A stretch of 64,000 nt of DNA from Qipengyuania flava (GTDB lineage Bacteria > Pseudomonadota > Alphaproteobacteria > Sphingomonadales > Sphingomonadaceae). Positions 1 to 8,340 of this stretch are shown piece by piece (position 1 is the stretch's first letter; every line of letters starts with the position of its first letter). The notes beneath the pieces are model-generated. The model worked only from the letters and a program-made list of their open reading frames with translations. It did no database searches and was not told the DNA's origin. The stretch covers positions 124,001 through 188,000 of the forward strand of contig NZ_JAASQU010000002.1 of assembly GCF_011762005.1 (NCBI RefSeq). Reading direction: 5' to 3'. The translations under genes were made by a program, and so were the position numbers.

Positions 1-1
1 C

Positions 2-313
2 TTCCAGGATGCCATTCTGGCAATCCATTGCGGCCATTTGCATCGCCGGGTGCATGCCCGGTTCAAAGGTATTCCCCTGGGCATCACGCCATCGGTAGCG
101 CCGCTCGTCGCGCTCGACCTGCGCCCGATCGACGAAGACCGCGCCGACAATCGTGCGCTGATCACCACCGAACCCGCAAGCTATGCGCTGCATTTCTGGA
201 ACGGGGAAGACCTCGTGACCCACTACGAAAGCTGCGGCGAGTGGGATGTACTCGCCCATTTCGGTGAGCACCTGAAGCCCATGGTTCGCGAAATGAAGGC
301 CGAGCGCCGCTAG
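2..313 (+). CDS. CpdA-like metallophosphoesterase, C-terminal fragment
   Basis: This is the 3' end of a gene that begins before the window; the frame is open from base 2 with no convincing internal start. The residues CGHLHR near the beginning match the last metal-ligand motif (GHxH) of calcineurin-like phosphoesterases, and the text that follows, a short beta-rich tail with a WNG...THY stretch, resembles the end of CpdA-type 3',5'-cyclic AMP phosphodiesterases. About 103 codons are visible, so substrate cannot be judged. It converges on the decaheme cytochrome gene. Family placement rests on one motif and general similarity, so the exact substrate is an inference. Confidence 0.7.
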   Translation, partial: FQDAILAIHCGHLHRRVHARFKGIPLGITPSVAPLVALDLRPIDEDRADNRALITTEPASYALHFWNGEDLVTHYESCGEWDVLAHFGEHLKPMVREMKAERR

Positions 314-341
314 AGCAGACGCCGCCAGAACGTGGACTGAC

Positions 342-357
342 GCGCCAATAGCGGCGC
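342..357. terminator. Short inverted repeat between convergent genes
   Basis: GCGCC and GGCGC form a perfect 5-bp stem around a 6-base loop in the 70-base gap between the phosphoesterase and the decaheme cytochrome gene. There is no T tract on either side, so termination is only a possibility. Confidence 0.25.
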
Positions 358-383
358 ATCTTCAGCCTCCCAGCGTCAGGAAG

Positions 384-3300
384 TCATTCGCCGGGTGCGC
401 CCGCGTCCCGATCGAGCCACGGGCCGCGCCCGCCCACCCATGCAGTCATGTCGGGAGTGTCCGACACTTTCCACGGCACCCCGGCGCGGGTCAGGAACAG
501 CTTTTCCATCTCCGCCCGGTTGAACGGCCGCGATCCGAGCCGCCCGAACACCGCCATCTGGCCGCCCGTCTCATCGACCCCCCGGTCGCGGTCGAGCCCC
601 TTGCTGAGCGACAGCGCGGCGCCCTTGGTGCGGGCCCAGGCGATCAGTTCGGGCTTTGGTGCGGGGCTGAAACCGTAGAAATTCGGCTGGCTGTCCGGGG
701 TGGTCAATTGCAATACCTTCAGCCCGTTGCGGCCATCCGCCACATAGGCGAACAGCGTCGCATTGGTCGAACCGACGATAACGTCCTCCGCATCGTCGAG
801 CATGCCGTCGAGCGTCACCCGCTGGTAGAGTTTGGGCGCAAGCGGCCTGGTCACATCGAGGATGACCAGGCCGTCGCGCTTGGCCGCGACATAGGCATAG
901 GTGCGCGCAACATAGATGCGCCGCGCCTCGGCTAGCGGAACCGTCGCCTGCGGCATCGCCACCGGATTGCGCATGTCGGTCACGTCGAACAGCTTCACGC
1001 CTTCGGCGTCGGTGACCCAGAGATAGCGGAACTGGATGGTCGAAGCGCGGGCATCGGTCAGCGCGCGCACCGCCATCAATTGCGGATCTGCAGGATCGGT
1101 GAGATCGATTGTCACCAAACCTGCATCGGCAGCGATATAAGCGATATCGCCCGCCAGAGTGACATGGCGCGCGCCTTTCAGGACACCATCCGGGTTCCAC
1201 GCCGTGGAGCCATCGGCAAAGCGCGTGCGATCGAGCTTGTTGTTGCGAAACTCGCCATCGGCCATCGTTTCGACATTGACCAGCACCAGCCCTTCGACCG
1301 CGTCGGTGATCACGGCGTAGTCGTAAATCGGCCGCATCGGCTGTTCCTGGTTCACCTGCAGCAGCGTCATCGGTGAGCCGTCGGCATTCAAGACCGGGTT
1401 ACCCTCGGCATCGCTCACCGGCGTCTGCGCCATCGCCTTGTTGCGGTCGGGCCGCACGGGCTGGTTGGTCGCCAGTGCCATGCAGGTCGCGTTGGTGGTC
1501 TTCACATGCGTGTCGTGCCCCGCCGCGCTGAATGGTGCGGTGAGGATGCGTTCGGATACGCCCTTGTTGGCGATCGAGGCCACGTCGTAGACGCGGAACC
1601 CGCCCTGGCCTTCGGCAACGAACATGTATTCGCCGCGCAATTGCAGGCAGCCGACACTGTCGCGCGTGCCTTCATGGACGTTGGCGAACTGTTCGAAGGC
1701 CTTCGTCTCGCCCCCGACATCCTCATCGAACGTCTTGCCACGCACCCAGTCCTTGAGCTCGCGATCGTTGTCCTCGACATGCATGCGCCAGTAATCGGGA
1801 TAGGCATAGCGATGCAGATAGCTGCCCAGCACCGCCTGCGGCTCGTCCCATTCGGTCACGCGCACCGCCTCGAAGCCGGTATCGAGACCCACCCACGCAT
1901 TCAGTCCGACGAAGTTGACGAAATTCGTGCCGAGCAGCAGCAGCTGGCTCATGATGGCATTGTTGTCGTCTGCTTCGGAAAGGTGGCAATCGCTGCAGGT
2001 CTTGGTTTCGGTCAGCCGCACCGTGTGCGGGAAATGCGGCGCGAACGCCTGGCTCGAATACCCGCTCGCCGCGACCGGCGGTTGCTGCACGTAGATCCGT
2101 TCGCGGTTGATGTTGGTCGAAGACAGCACCAGCGCGCTGGTCGAGCGGATCGGGGCGACCTGATTTCCCTTCGTGGTCTGGTGGCGGCCGAGCTGGAACA
2201 TCTGATCGCGCGCCACCTGCGGGTTGTAGGTCGCGAAATTGCGCGTTTCCTCAGTGCCGTAATGGTGTGACTTGGTCTTCCAGTTCGCCTCGATCGGCAA
2301 GTGGCAGCCGCCACAGCTGGTGGTCCATGACAGATGGCAGGTGAAACAGGCCATTTCTTCCGTGCCATGCGCACGGTCTTCGGGCGCAATGCCGGTACCG
2401 AATTCGAACAGGCCGGTCTCCGCGCCCCGCTTGCTCATCAGCTTGGCGCGCGCCGATTTTGCGTTGAATTCGCGCGATTGCGGGTCGACGCTGTCGCGCG
2501 TCAGGCTGACCTGCCATTCCAGTTCGGGATCGACGATCGAGCGCTGGATCAGAACCTGCCGGCCGTCATCGCCATAGGTCCATTCGAACCGCCGCCGGCC
2601 GTCGGGATTGCGCAGCAGCGAAAGGTCGGTGCCCTTCGGCGGTGCTGCAGGGCCGCTGGTTCGCAGGCTGGGATAGGCATCGGCAGTGCCGTGGCAGTCC
2701 TTGCAGCCGATCTCAACCGCATTGGCGACCTCGGTGTAGATCAGGCCGTTGCCATGGCTGTCCTGCGCGAAATGGCAATCGGCACATTGCAGCCCCTTCT
2801 CTGCGTGGATGTCCATCATATGGACGGTCTTTCCCGGATTGACGCCCGGCTCGACGAACTTGCCCTCATCCTCGCGGCGCCATTTCTCAGGATCGTCATG
2901 CGCGACGATATTGCCGTCCTTGTCGAGCAGATTGCCCTCGCGGTCGCGCTTCAGGATCGCGCGGAAATTCCACCCGTGTCCGTGATAATCCGCGAATTGC
3001 GTGTCGCTGAGTTCGGGATTGAGATCGTAGACATTGCGCAGGAAATCGACGTCCGCCCATTTGCCCTTGGGGGCCGCGGCTTCGGGATTGCGGTCGAGCA
3101 CTGCGCGGATTTCCGCGGCCGTGGGATATTTCTGTTCCTCCGGCCACATGTGTGGCGCGTCGGATTCGTAATCCCACATGGTGTAACCGAGATAGGAATT
3201 CAGGAAGATGTTCGGCTGGTGCATGTGGCAGTTCATGCATTGCGCGGTCGGGATCGAACGCGTGAACGTGTGCCGGATGGGGTGCCCGCGCTGCTTTTCG

Positions 3301-4511
3301 CGCTCGTGATCCGGCGTTTCTGAATGCACCTCACCGCCGGGCTGCTTGACACTTCCGTGGCCGCCCCCATGGCTCTCATCATGCCCGTCTTCGTAAAGTG
3401 AAGCGATGGTGGGATCGACTGTCGCGCTCTGCCCGTCGCGGCCGTGCTTGGCGTAAATGAGCGAATGGCGCGGCTCGCGGTCGTTGGCATAGACCACATG
3501 GCAACTCGCGCAGCCCGAATGGCGATAATCGCCCGGCTGGTCATTCGTCCCCATGAACCACATGAAGGGATCGTTCAGCCGGGTCTTGTGGATGTTGAGC
3601 ACCGGGATCGCAACGCGCAGGCCGGTTCCCGGCCCCCGGTTGGACTGTTTCAGATCGGGCCGTCCCGGTTCCTCGAGCCGCTGAATCAGCCCGGTGGGGT
3701 TGGGAATGCCGACCTCGGGGAATTGCGAGGCGATATTGCGCCCGCCGCGCTCGAACACGCGAAAAACATCGCCCGGCGGGATCACGTGCCATGTCGGCAT
3801 CGGATAAAGCGCCGCCATCGCGCCGCGATCTTCCTGCGCGTCGGTGACGGTACCGGCGGGAACGCCGGGGCTTTCGATCTTCGCGGGCTCGCCATCACGC
3901 GTGTAGGCTTCGCCGAGGATGTAGCGTTTGAACGGCAGGATGCCATTGTTGTACGAGGCTCCACCCCACAGCATCGCTCCGGTGGCCATGATCGATCGTT
4001 CGGCTGCCTCGATTGTCTCGATATGGCAGGCACCGCAGGATTCGCGCGCCACGCGGTAATCGCTGGGATTGACGAAGCGGACGAAGACCGGGTCTTCCTT
4101 GTTGAGCAGCGCGTAGCTGCGTTTCGGATTGGCCGAGGACGGCCAGTGCCAGCTTTCGGGATACTTGGGCAGCACATGCGCGGCATCGCGCGCCGCGACA
4201 TAGGCGGGATCGTCATGCGCCAACTCGCTATTGCCGAACACTTCGGCATTTCCGCCATGGCAGTCGACGCAGCCCAGCCGTACGGCCGGGGTCTCGTGCA
4301 TGGTCGGCTGGTCGGTGCGCACGTGGCAGGAGAAACAGCCATCCGACTTCGCCGCCATCTGCGCCTCGGTCTGGATGCGCGGGGCCGGGGCAGCGGTAAC
4401 GAGACTGTAGTCGCGTTTGACCGGCTTTTCCTTGTCCGCGGCGCGCAGCCCCACCGCCCCGGCAAGTAACGTCAGCGCAATCGTAAGGAGAAGGCGGGAG
4501 AGGCTGCGCAT
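384..4511 (-). CDS. Decaheme c-type cytochrome fused to LVIVD beta-propeller
   Basis: A 1375-residue secreted protein. Residues 1-25 are a Sec signal peptide. Ten CxxCH haem-binding motifs start at Cys 59, 81, 159, 334, 425, 576, 603, 722, 733 and 839. Between haems 4 and 5 (about 375-415) lies a His-rich loop. From about 950 to 1275 there are repeated LVIVD-type units (for example around 1120-1140, 1160-1180 and 1212-1222) expected to fold as a beta-propeller. It is the last gene of a minus-strand operon and its ATG overlaps the stop of the upstream beta-barrel gene by one base (TGATG). The role is inferred to be electron transfer in the periplasm or at the cell surface through the barrel; ten haems in one chain with a neighbouring barrel recalls MtrA/MtrB, but the sequence does not look like MtrA. 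No electron donor or acceptor is evident. Confidence 0.88.
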   Translation of the reverse strand: MRSLSRLLLTIALTLLAGAVGLRAADKEKPVKRDYSLVTAAPAPRIQTEAQMAAKSDGCFSCHVRTDQPTMHETPAVRLGCVDCHGGNAEVFGNSELAHDDPAYVAARDAAHVLPKYPESWHWPSSANPKRSYALLNKEDPVFVRFVNPSDYRVARESCGACHIETIEAAERSIMATGAMLWGGASYNNGILPFKRYILGEAYTRDGEPAKIESPGVPAGTVTDAQEDRGAMAALYPMPTWHVIPPGDVFRVFERGGRNIASQFPEVGIPNPTGLIQRLEEPGRPDLKQSNRGPGTGLRVAIPVLNIHKTRLNDPFMWFMGTNDQPGDYRHSGCASCHVVYANDREPRHSLIYAKHGRDGQSATVDPTIASLYEDGHDESHGGGHGSVKQPGGEVHSETPDHEREKQRGHPIRHTFTRSIPTAQCMNCHMHQPNIFLNSYLGYTMWDYESDAPHMWPEEQKYPTAAEIRAVLDRNPEAAAPKGKWADVDFLRNVYDLNPELSDTQFADYHGHGWNFRAILKRDREGNLLDKDGNIVAHDDPEKWRREDEGKFVEPGVNPGKTVHMMDIHAEKGLQCADCHFAQDSHGNGLIYTEVANAVEIGCKDCHGTADAYPSLRTSGPAAPPKGTDLSLLRNPDGRRRFEWTYGDDGRQVLIQRSIVDPELEWQVSLTRDSVDPQSREFNAKSARAKLMSKRGAETGLFEFGTGIAPEDRAHGTEEMACFTCHLSWTTSCGGCHLPIEANWKTKSHHYGTEETRNFATYNPQVARDQMFQLGRHQTTKGNQVAPIRSTSALVLSSTNINRERIYVQQPPVAASGYSSQAFAPHFPHTVRLTETKTCSDCHLSEADDNNAIMSQLLLLGTNFVNFVGLNAWVGLDTGFEAVRVTEWDEPQAVLGSYLHRYAYPDYWRMHVEDNDRELKDWVRGKTFDEDVGGETKAFEQFANVHEGTRDSVGCLQLRGEYMFVAEGQGGFRVYDVASIANKGVSERILTAPFSAAGHDTHVKTTNATCMALATNQPVRPDRNKAMAQTPVSDAEGNPVLNADGSPMTLLQVNQEQPMRPIYDYAVITDAVEGLVLVNVETMADGEFRNNKLDRTRFADGSTAWNPDGVLKGARHVTLAGDIAYIAADAGLVTIDLTDPADPQLMAVRALTDARASTIQFRYLWVTDAEGVKLFDVTDMRNPVAMPQATVPLAEARRIYVARTYAYVAAKRDGLVILDVTRPLAPKLYQRVTLDGMLDDAEDVIVGSTNATLFAYVADGRNGLKVLQLTTPDSQPNFYGFSPAPKPELIAWARTKGAALSLSKGLDRDRGVDETGGQMAVFGRLGSRPFNRAEMEKLFLTRAGVPWKVSDTPDMTAWVGGRGPWLDRDAGAPGE

Positions 4512-6364
4512 CAGTAGGTCAGCACCACATTGGCGAGCACCGAGTAATAGGTGCCGGGATTGTCGAGCGCGGTGAATAGGTCCTCGAAGCCGGCACCCGA
4601 GACCAGCGCCGCACCCGACAGACGGAAGACGATGTTCTGCGTCGCCTTGGGACGCCAGATCGCAGCCGCGGACAGGTCCCAGCCGATCGCCTTCGGGATC
4701 GATCCCTCATTGCGCAGCGCCTGCAAGGTCGCGGTGTTCTCGAACCAAAGGTGATTGGCATTCGCCGAAAGGCGAAATTCGGGCGTGATGTCGAAATCGG
4801 CGCCCGCCCCCACCAACATCAGACCGGGATTGTTGAAGTTGGACTGGCCCTGCTCTTTCGAACTGCGCAAAGAATTCAATATGCCGTTGCGCCCATTGAC
4901 GCTGATCGCCCGGCCCCCGCCCGCAAAGGGAATGGTCTGCCGGATCCAGTACGACGTATCGGCGCCCGCAAAGACGGGGTTCTCGAAAATCGCGTCATAA
5001 CCCGTTTCGACGTCGTCATAAGGATCGCTGTCACCGCTGGCATAGGCCGCCGACAGGCGGAAACGCATCCAGTCGCGATCGTAACTCGCCTCCAGCGCAG
5101 CGAAATACGCGCTGATGTCGGCGCGCTCTTCGGTGAAGAAGGAATTGCGATCTTCGCCGAAGGCATAATAGGCGCTGCCCGTCAGATTGATGCGCCCGAT
5201 GCGGCCGTCGGCATTGTAGCCGAGGTAGAAGACGTCGTAGTCGCGCCCGCGCAACGAGCCCAGCAGCGCCGGTCGCACGGGGAACCCATTGTCGTCGATC
5301 TGGACGTCTTGGGCCTCGCGATTGGCATTCCACACGAATGTCAGCTGGCTGGTCAAAGCGGGGATCAGGAAATCCTGGCGGTAGGCATTGACGTAGAAGA
5401 CGTAATCGTCGCGCGGCGTCTGCAGGACCGCGTTGAGCCCGCTGTTGGTGTCTTTCTCGAGCCGCCAGAACCCGCCGAAATTATACTGGAATCGGTTGTT
5501 GTCGCGCGTGCCGAAAAAGCGGATGCCGAGCTGGTTGTCGTTGAACAGGAAGCCGCGGAAGTCGGCCTGGAACGGCTGGATGCCGATCCGCACGCTATCG
5601 AAATCGTAGCGGTCGGAAACATTGCGGAAGTGATAGTCGAAGAAAGCTTCCTGCACGCCGACGAAATGGTCGAAGCGGTGCGAAGGCTTGCTCGGTTCGA
5701 CGAACAGCACGCGCCGCTCGGGGACGTCGACATAATTGATGTTGCCCGCCAGCGTGACGCGATACTCGACGTCGGGTGGCTTGTAGGCGGTGCTGCCCTT
5801 GAGCAGTGCGGCGCCGACGATGAAGGTCTGCGACAGGACGTAGCTGGCATCCTTGCCGAACACGTCGATGCTGTCGGGGCGCTCGGTCGTCTGGACCCCG
5901 ACCGGGATCGGGAAAGTGCGCGGTTCGAACACCGTGTCGCTCACCGCATTGACGATGAAGAACCAGTCGTCGCCGGTGATCGGCAACCATGGCACCTTGT
6001 CCGGATTGATCGGCCGATCGCCTTTGTAGGTGTTCTGGTTGTAGGGATCCCACCAGCGTTCCTTCACCACCCCCAGGCTCTCGATCAGCCGCCAGCGATC
6101 GGGTACGGGCACCTGGTCGACCGGAAACGCCTCGGGCGGCGGCGCGCGCACCGCGCCGACATTGGTCTGGGTAACCTCCTCGGGCAGCGGCTCGGTGTAA
6201 TCGGGGCGGCGGCGACCTTCGATGATTTCATTGTCGACCGCGGGCGGTTCGGCGGGCTCGGCAACCACCACCGGGCCTAGTTCGGCAGGAGGCGTTGCGG
6301 GCGGCAATTCGGCCTGCGCCGCGAGCGCGATTGCCATCGGGCCGAAGGCGATCGGCAGCGTCAC
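4511..6364 (-). CDS. Outer-membrane beta-barrel protein (putative porin of the cytochrome operon)
   Basis: About 617 residues. A hydrophobic N-terminus ending in LAAQAE looks like a signal peptide, followed by a Pro/Glu-rich periplasmic linker (about 20-90) and then roughly 500 residues of alternating aromatic and polar segments ending in ...ANVVLTY, typical of an outer-membrane barrel ending in an aromatic residue. It starts with GTG in a GTGA overlap with the upstream lipoprotein gene and shares TGATG with the downstream decaheme gene, so translation is coupled. Oddly, with this start the signal peptide has no basic residue; a CTG four codons upstream would add an Arg, but that is speculation. 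It is most simply the pore partner of the decaheme cytochrome, by analogy with MtrB or PioB; I see no sequence match to those families. Confidence 0.75.
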   Translation of the reverse strand: MTLPIAFGPMAIALAAQAELPPATPPAELGPVVVAEPAEPPAVDNEIIEGRRRPDYTEPLPEEVTQTNVGAVRAPPPEAFPVDQVPVPDRWRLIESLGVVKERWWDPYNQNTYKGDRPINPDKVPWLPITGDDWFFIVNAVSDTVFEPRTFPIPVGVQTTERPDSIDVFGKDASYVLSQTFIVGAALLKGSTAYKPPDVEYRVTLAGNINYVDVPERRVLFVEPSKPSHRFDHFVGVQEAFFDYHFRNVSDRYDFDSVRIGIQPFQADFRGFLFNDNQLGIRFFGTRDNNRFQYNFGGFWRLEKDTNSGLNAVLQTPRDDYVFYVNAYRQDFLIPALTSQLTFVWNANREAQDVQIDDNGFPVRPALLGSLRGRDYDVFYLGYNADGRIGRINLTGSAYYAFGEDRNSFFTEERADISAYFAALEASYDRDWMRFRLSAAYASGDSDPYDDVETGYDAIFENPVFAGADTSYWIRQTIPFAGGGRAISVNGRNGILNSLRSSKEQGQSNFNNPGLMLVGAGADFDITPEFRLSANANHLWFENTATLQALRNEGSIPKAIGWDLSAAAIWRPKATQNIVFRLSGAALVSGAGFEDLFTALDNPGTYYSVLANVVLTY

Positions 6365-8340
6365 AGCCCCTCGCAGACGTTCTGGCGCGGATCAGCGAGA
6401 AACGGCGCGAAGGGGCAATTGACATAGCGCAGGCGCACGTTGCGGCCATTGACGCTGACGACGATGCGGTCGGCACGGATATCGACCCGCGCATTGCCGA
6501 TCCCCCCAACCCGCTGTCCGGCGTTATGCAGTCCGAGGAAACTGACCATGTCGTCCTGGTCGATCCCGTCACCCGACACGCCGATACCGCCGACCAGTTC
6601 GTCGCCCCGATAGATCGGCACCGAACCGGGGAAGATCTGGATGCCATTGCCGATCCGCTTGCCCCCGCCCGGCGCATCGGGAAGCTGCGTGCAGCCGCGC
6701 GGCGTATCGGCGCTCGCCCCGCCTGAGATCACGAAGCCGAGATGCTCCACGAGATTGGGCAGGATCAGATCGGTCTGCAGCCCGGTCATGAACGGACTGA
6801 ACTGGCCCGGCCGTTCGACCGAGAGCGGGCCGGCGACATCGCCCACCTCGCCATCGGGAAAATAGGGCCGCGACAGATTGCCGCCCGAGCGGTCGGCGAA
6901 GGCAAAAGTGCCTGTCAGCGCATTGGGATCGCCAAGGAAACTGCGCACGCGCTGGACATAACCGGCCACGGCCCCGCCCGCGGCCTGCATCTGCGCCGCG
7001 GCAATGCGGTTGGAGAAGAAGGCCGCGGTGCGCGCCTTCTGCAGCGAAACATCGGTCCCGAATATCGGGCCGTCGGGCGAGCGCACCACGCCAAGGATCG
7101 CACCATGCGTATCGACCATGCTGATGCTGGCCTGCATGCGGCTGTCGAGCGGGCGGCGGATCTGCGCACGCGATCGGCCGAGCACGGCGAAGGCTTCTTC
7201 CAGGACCGCCCGGACTTCGGCCTCCGTCAACGGATTAGCCACGCTCGCCGCATCGGTACCCGCGCGGATCGGGAAGCGGGGCGTTCCCGCGCCATCGACC
7301 AGCACGTAGGCGTCTTCGCTGGTGAATTCTGCAGTAGTGCTGCGGCGGATCCCCGAAGCGGCAGTCCCATAGGCTGTCCCGGCGCGGATCGTGCCATCGT
7401 TGTAACCGAAGACTGCGACCAATGCCCCTGTAGGACCATTCACCGCGCCGAAACTGCCCTGTAGCGGGCCGAGTTCGTCGGCCCCAGCGTCGCGGAAGCG
7501 CAGGCTGGTCCCATCGACGGGGATCCGGTCGGCCTCGATTTCGCGCGGGGGGGTGAAGCCCTGCGTACCCGCGAGGGCTGCAAATTCTTCCGCATCACGG
7601 TCGAGGTCGAGCGTATCGGGATCGAACCCGTAGTCACCATCCCCGGCGACTCCGATGCCGCCAACGACCACCCCTTCCTTGTACAGCGGAAAGCCGCCCG
7701 GATCGGCTGCCAGGCCAAGCGGCGAGCGCTGTGGCCCGATCATCCCGTCGCTCATCCGCGCGGAGAGGTCGGAGCAGGGCAACTGGCTGAACTGCACGCC
7801 GAACAGCGGCCCGCTTTCAAGTCCAACCGTGGTCGGGGCGGGCGGAAAGTGCTCCTGCACGATCTGGCTGGCAGTCCGAGTGGAAAAGGCGTTGCCGCTG
7901 CTCGACAGATAAGCGCCGGTGACCGCCTTGGCGATCGCCGCTGCGGCAGTCGGGACTTCGACCCCTTGCAACCCTACCTCTTCCCCCGCCGCTGCACGAC
8001 CAGCGATTGTACGACGGCTGATGCGCGTGTTCGCGGGCGAACCGGTCATGGCGAAGACACCGAGCACATTGCCTACGCGGTCGACTACTGCGATCGTCGC
8101 CGGCAGGCCACGGGACTGCGCTTCACCGACGGCTTGCGCAATCACACGCTGGACGTCTCCGACCGTAAGCGAACGCTGGAGCGGATCGACGAACAACCTC
8201 CCGCCGCTGGTCGGGGTAGGCGTCGGCGTCGCGGTCGGGGCCGGTGTACCGCCCCCTCCGCCAGAGGAATCGCCGCCACCGCAAGAGATCAGCGCGAAGG
8301 CCAAGGCTCCCGCGAGGCAGGAGTGAGCACCGCGCCGCAT
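6361..8340 (-). CDS. Lipoprotein with two GlcG/HbpS-type haem-binding domains
   Basis: 659 residues. A signal peptide ends in a lipobox (LISC, Cys20) followed by GGGDSS and a Gly/Thr/Pro linker to about residue 46, so the protein should be lipid-anchored and held away from the membrane. Two GlcG/HbpS-like (haem-degrading/haem-binding) domains follow at about 55-260 and 368-625. Each has the typical dpaGFPLY or PGSVPIY segment followed by VGGIGV(A/S)GDG (about 215-234 and 571-591). HbpS-family proteins bind haem, and GlcG proteins are found with various oxidases. The gene lies between the pentaheme cytochrome and the barrel genes with overlaps of 1 and 4 bases, so a haem-loading, sensing or scaffold role in the cytochrome complex is inferred, not shown. 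The duplication within one lipoprotein is unusual. Confidence 0.8.
   Translation of the reverse strand: MRRGAHSCLAGALAFALISCGGGDSSGGGGGTPAPTATPTPTPTSGGRLFVDPLQRSLTVGDVQRVIAQAVGEAQSRGLPATIAVVDRVGNVLGVFAMTGSPANTRISRRTIAGRAAAGEEVGLQGVEVPTAAAAIAKAVTGAYLSSSGNAFSTRTASQIVQEHFPPAPTTVGLESGPLFGVQFSQLPCSDLSARMSDGMIGPQRSPLGLAADPGGFPLYKEGVVVGGIGVAGDGDYGFDPDTLDLDRDAEEFAALAGTQGFTPPREIEADRIPVDGTSLRFRDAGADELGPLQGSFGAVNGPTGALVAVFGYNDGTIRAGTAYGTAASGIRRSTTAEFTSEDAYVLVDGAGTPRFPIRAGTDAASVANPLTEAEVRAVLEEAFAVLGRSRAQIRRPLDSRMQASISMVDTHGAILGVVRSPDGPIFGTDVSLQKARTAAFFSNRIAAAQMQAAGGAVAGYVQRVRSFLGDPNALTGTFAFADRSGGNLSRPYFPDGEVGDVAGPLSVERPGQFSPFMTGLQTDLILPNLVEHLGFVISGGASADTPRGCTQLPDAPGGGKRIGNGIQIFPGSVPIYRGDELVGGIGVSGDGIDQDDMVSFLGLHNAGQRVGGIGNARVDIRADRIVVSVNGRNVRLRYVNCPFAPFLADPRQNVCEGL

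Noticed and set aside
4751-6280. Long open frame (509 codons) antisense to the beta-barrel gene
   Set aside because: The protein is low-complexity Arg/Ala/Asp/Val text with no domain, and the opposite strand has a clear signal peptide and barrel pattern. GC-rich third positions keep mirror frames open.
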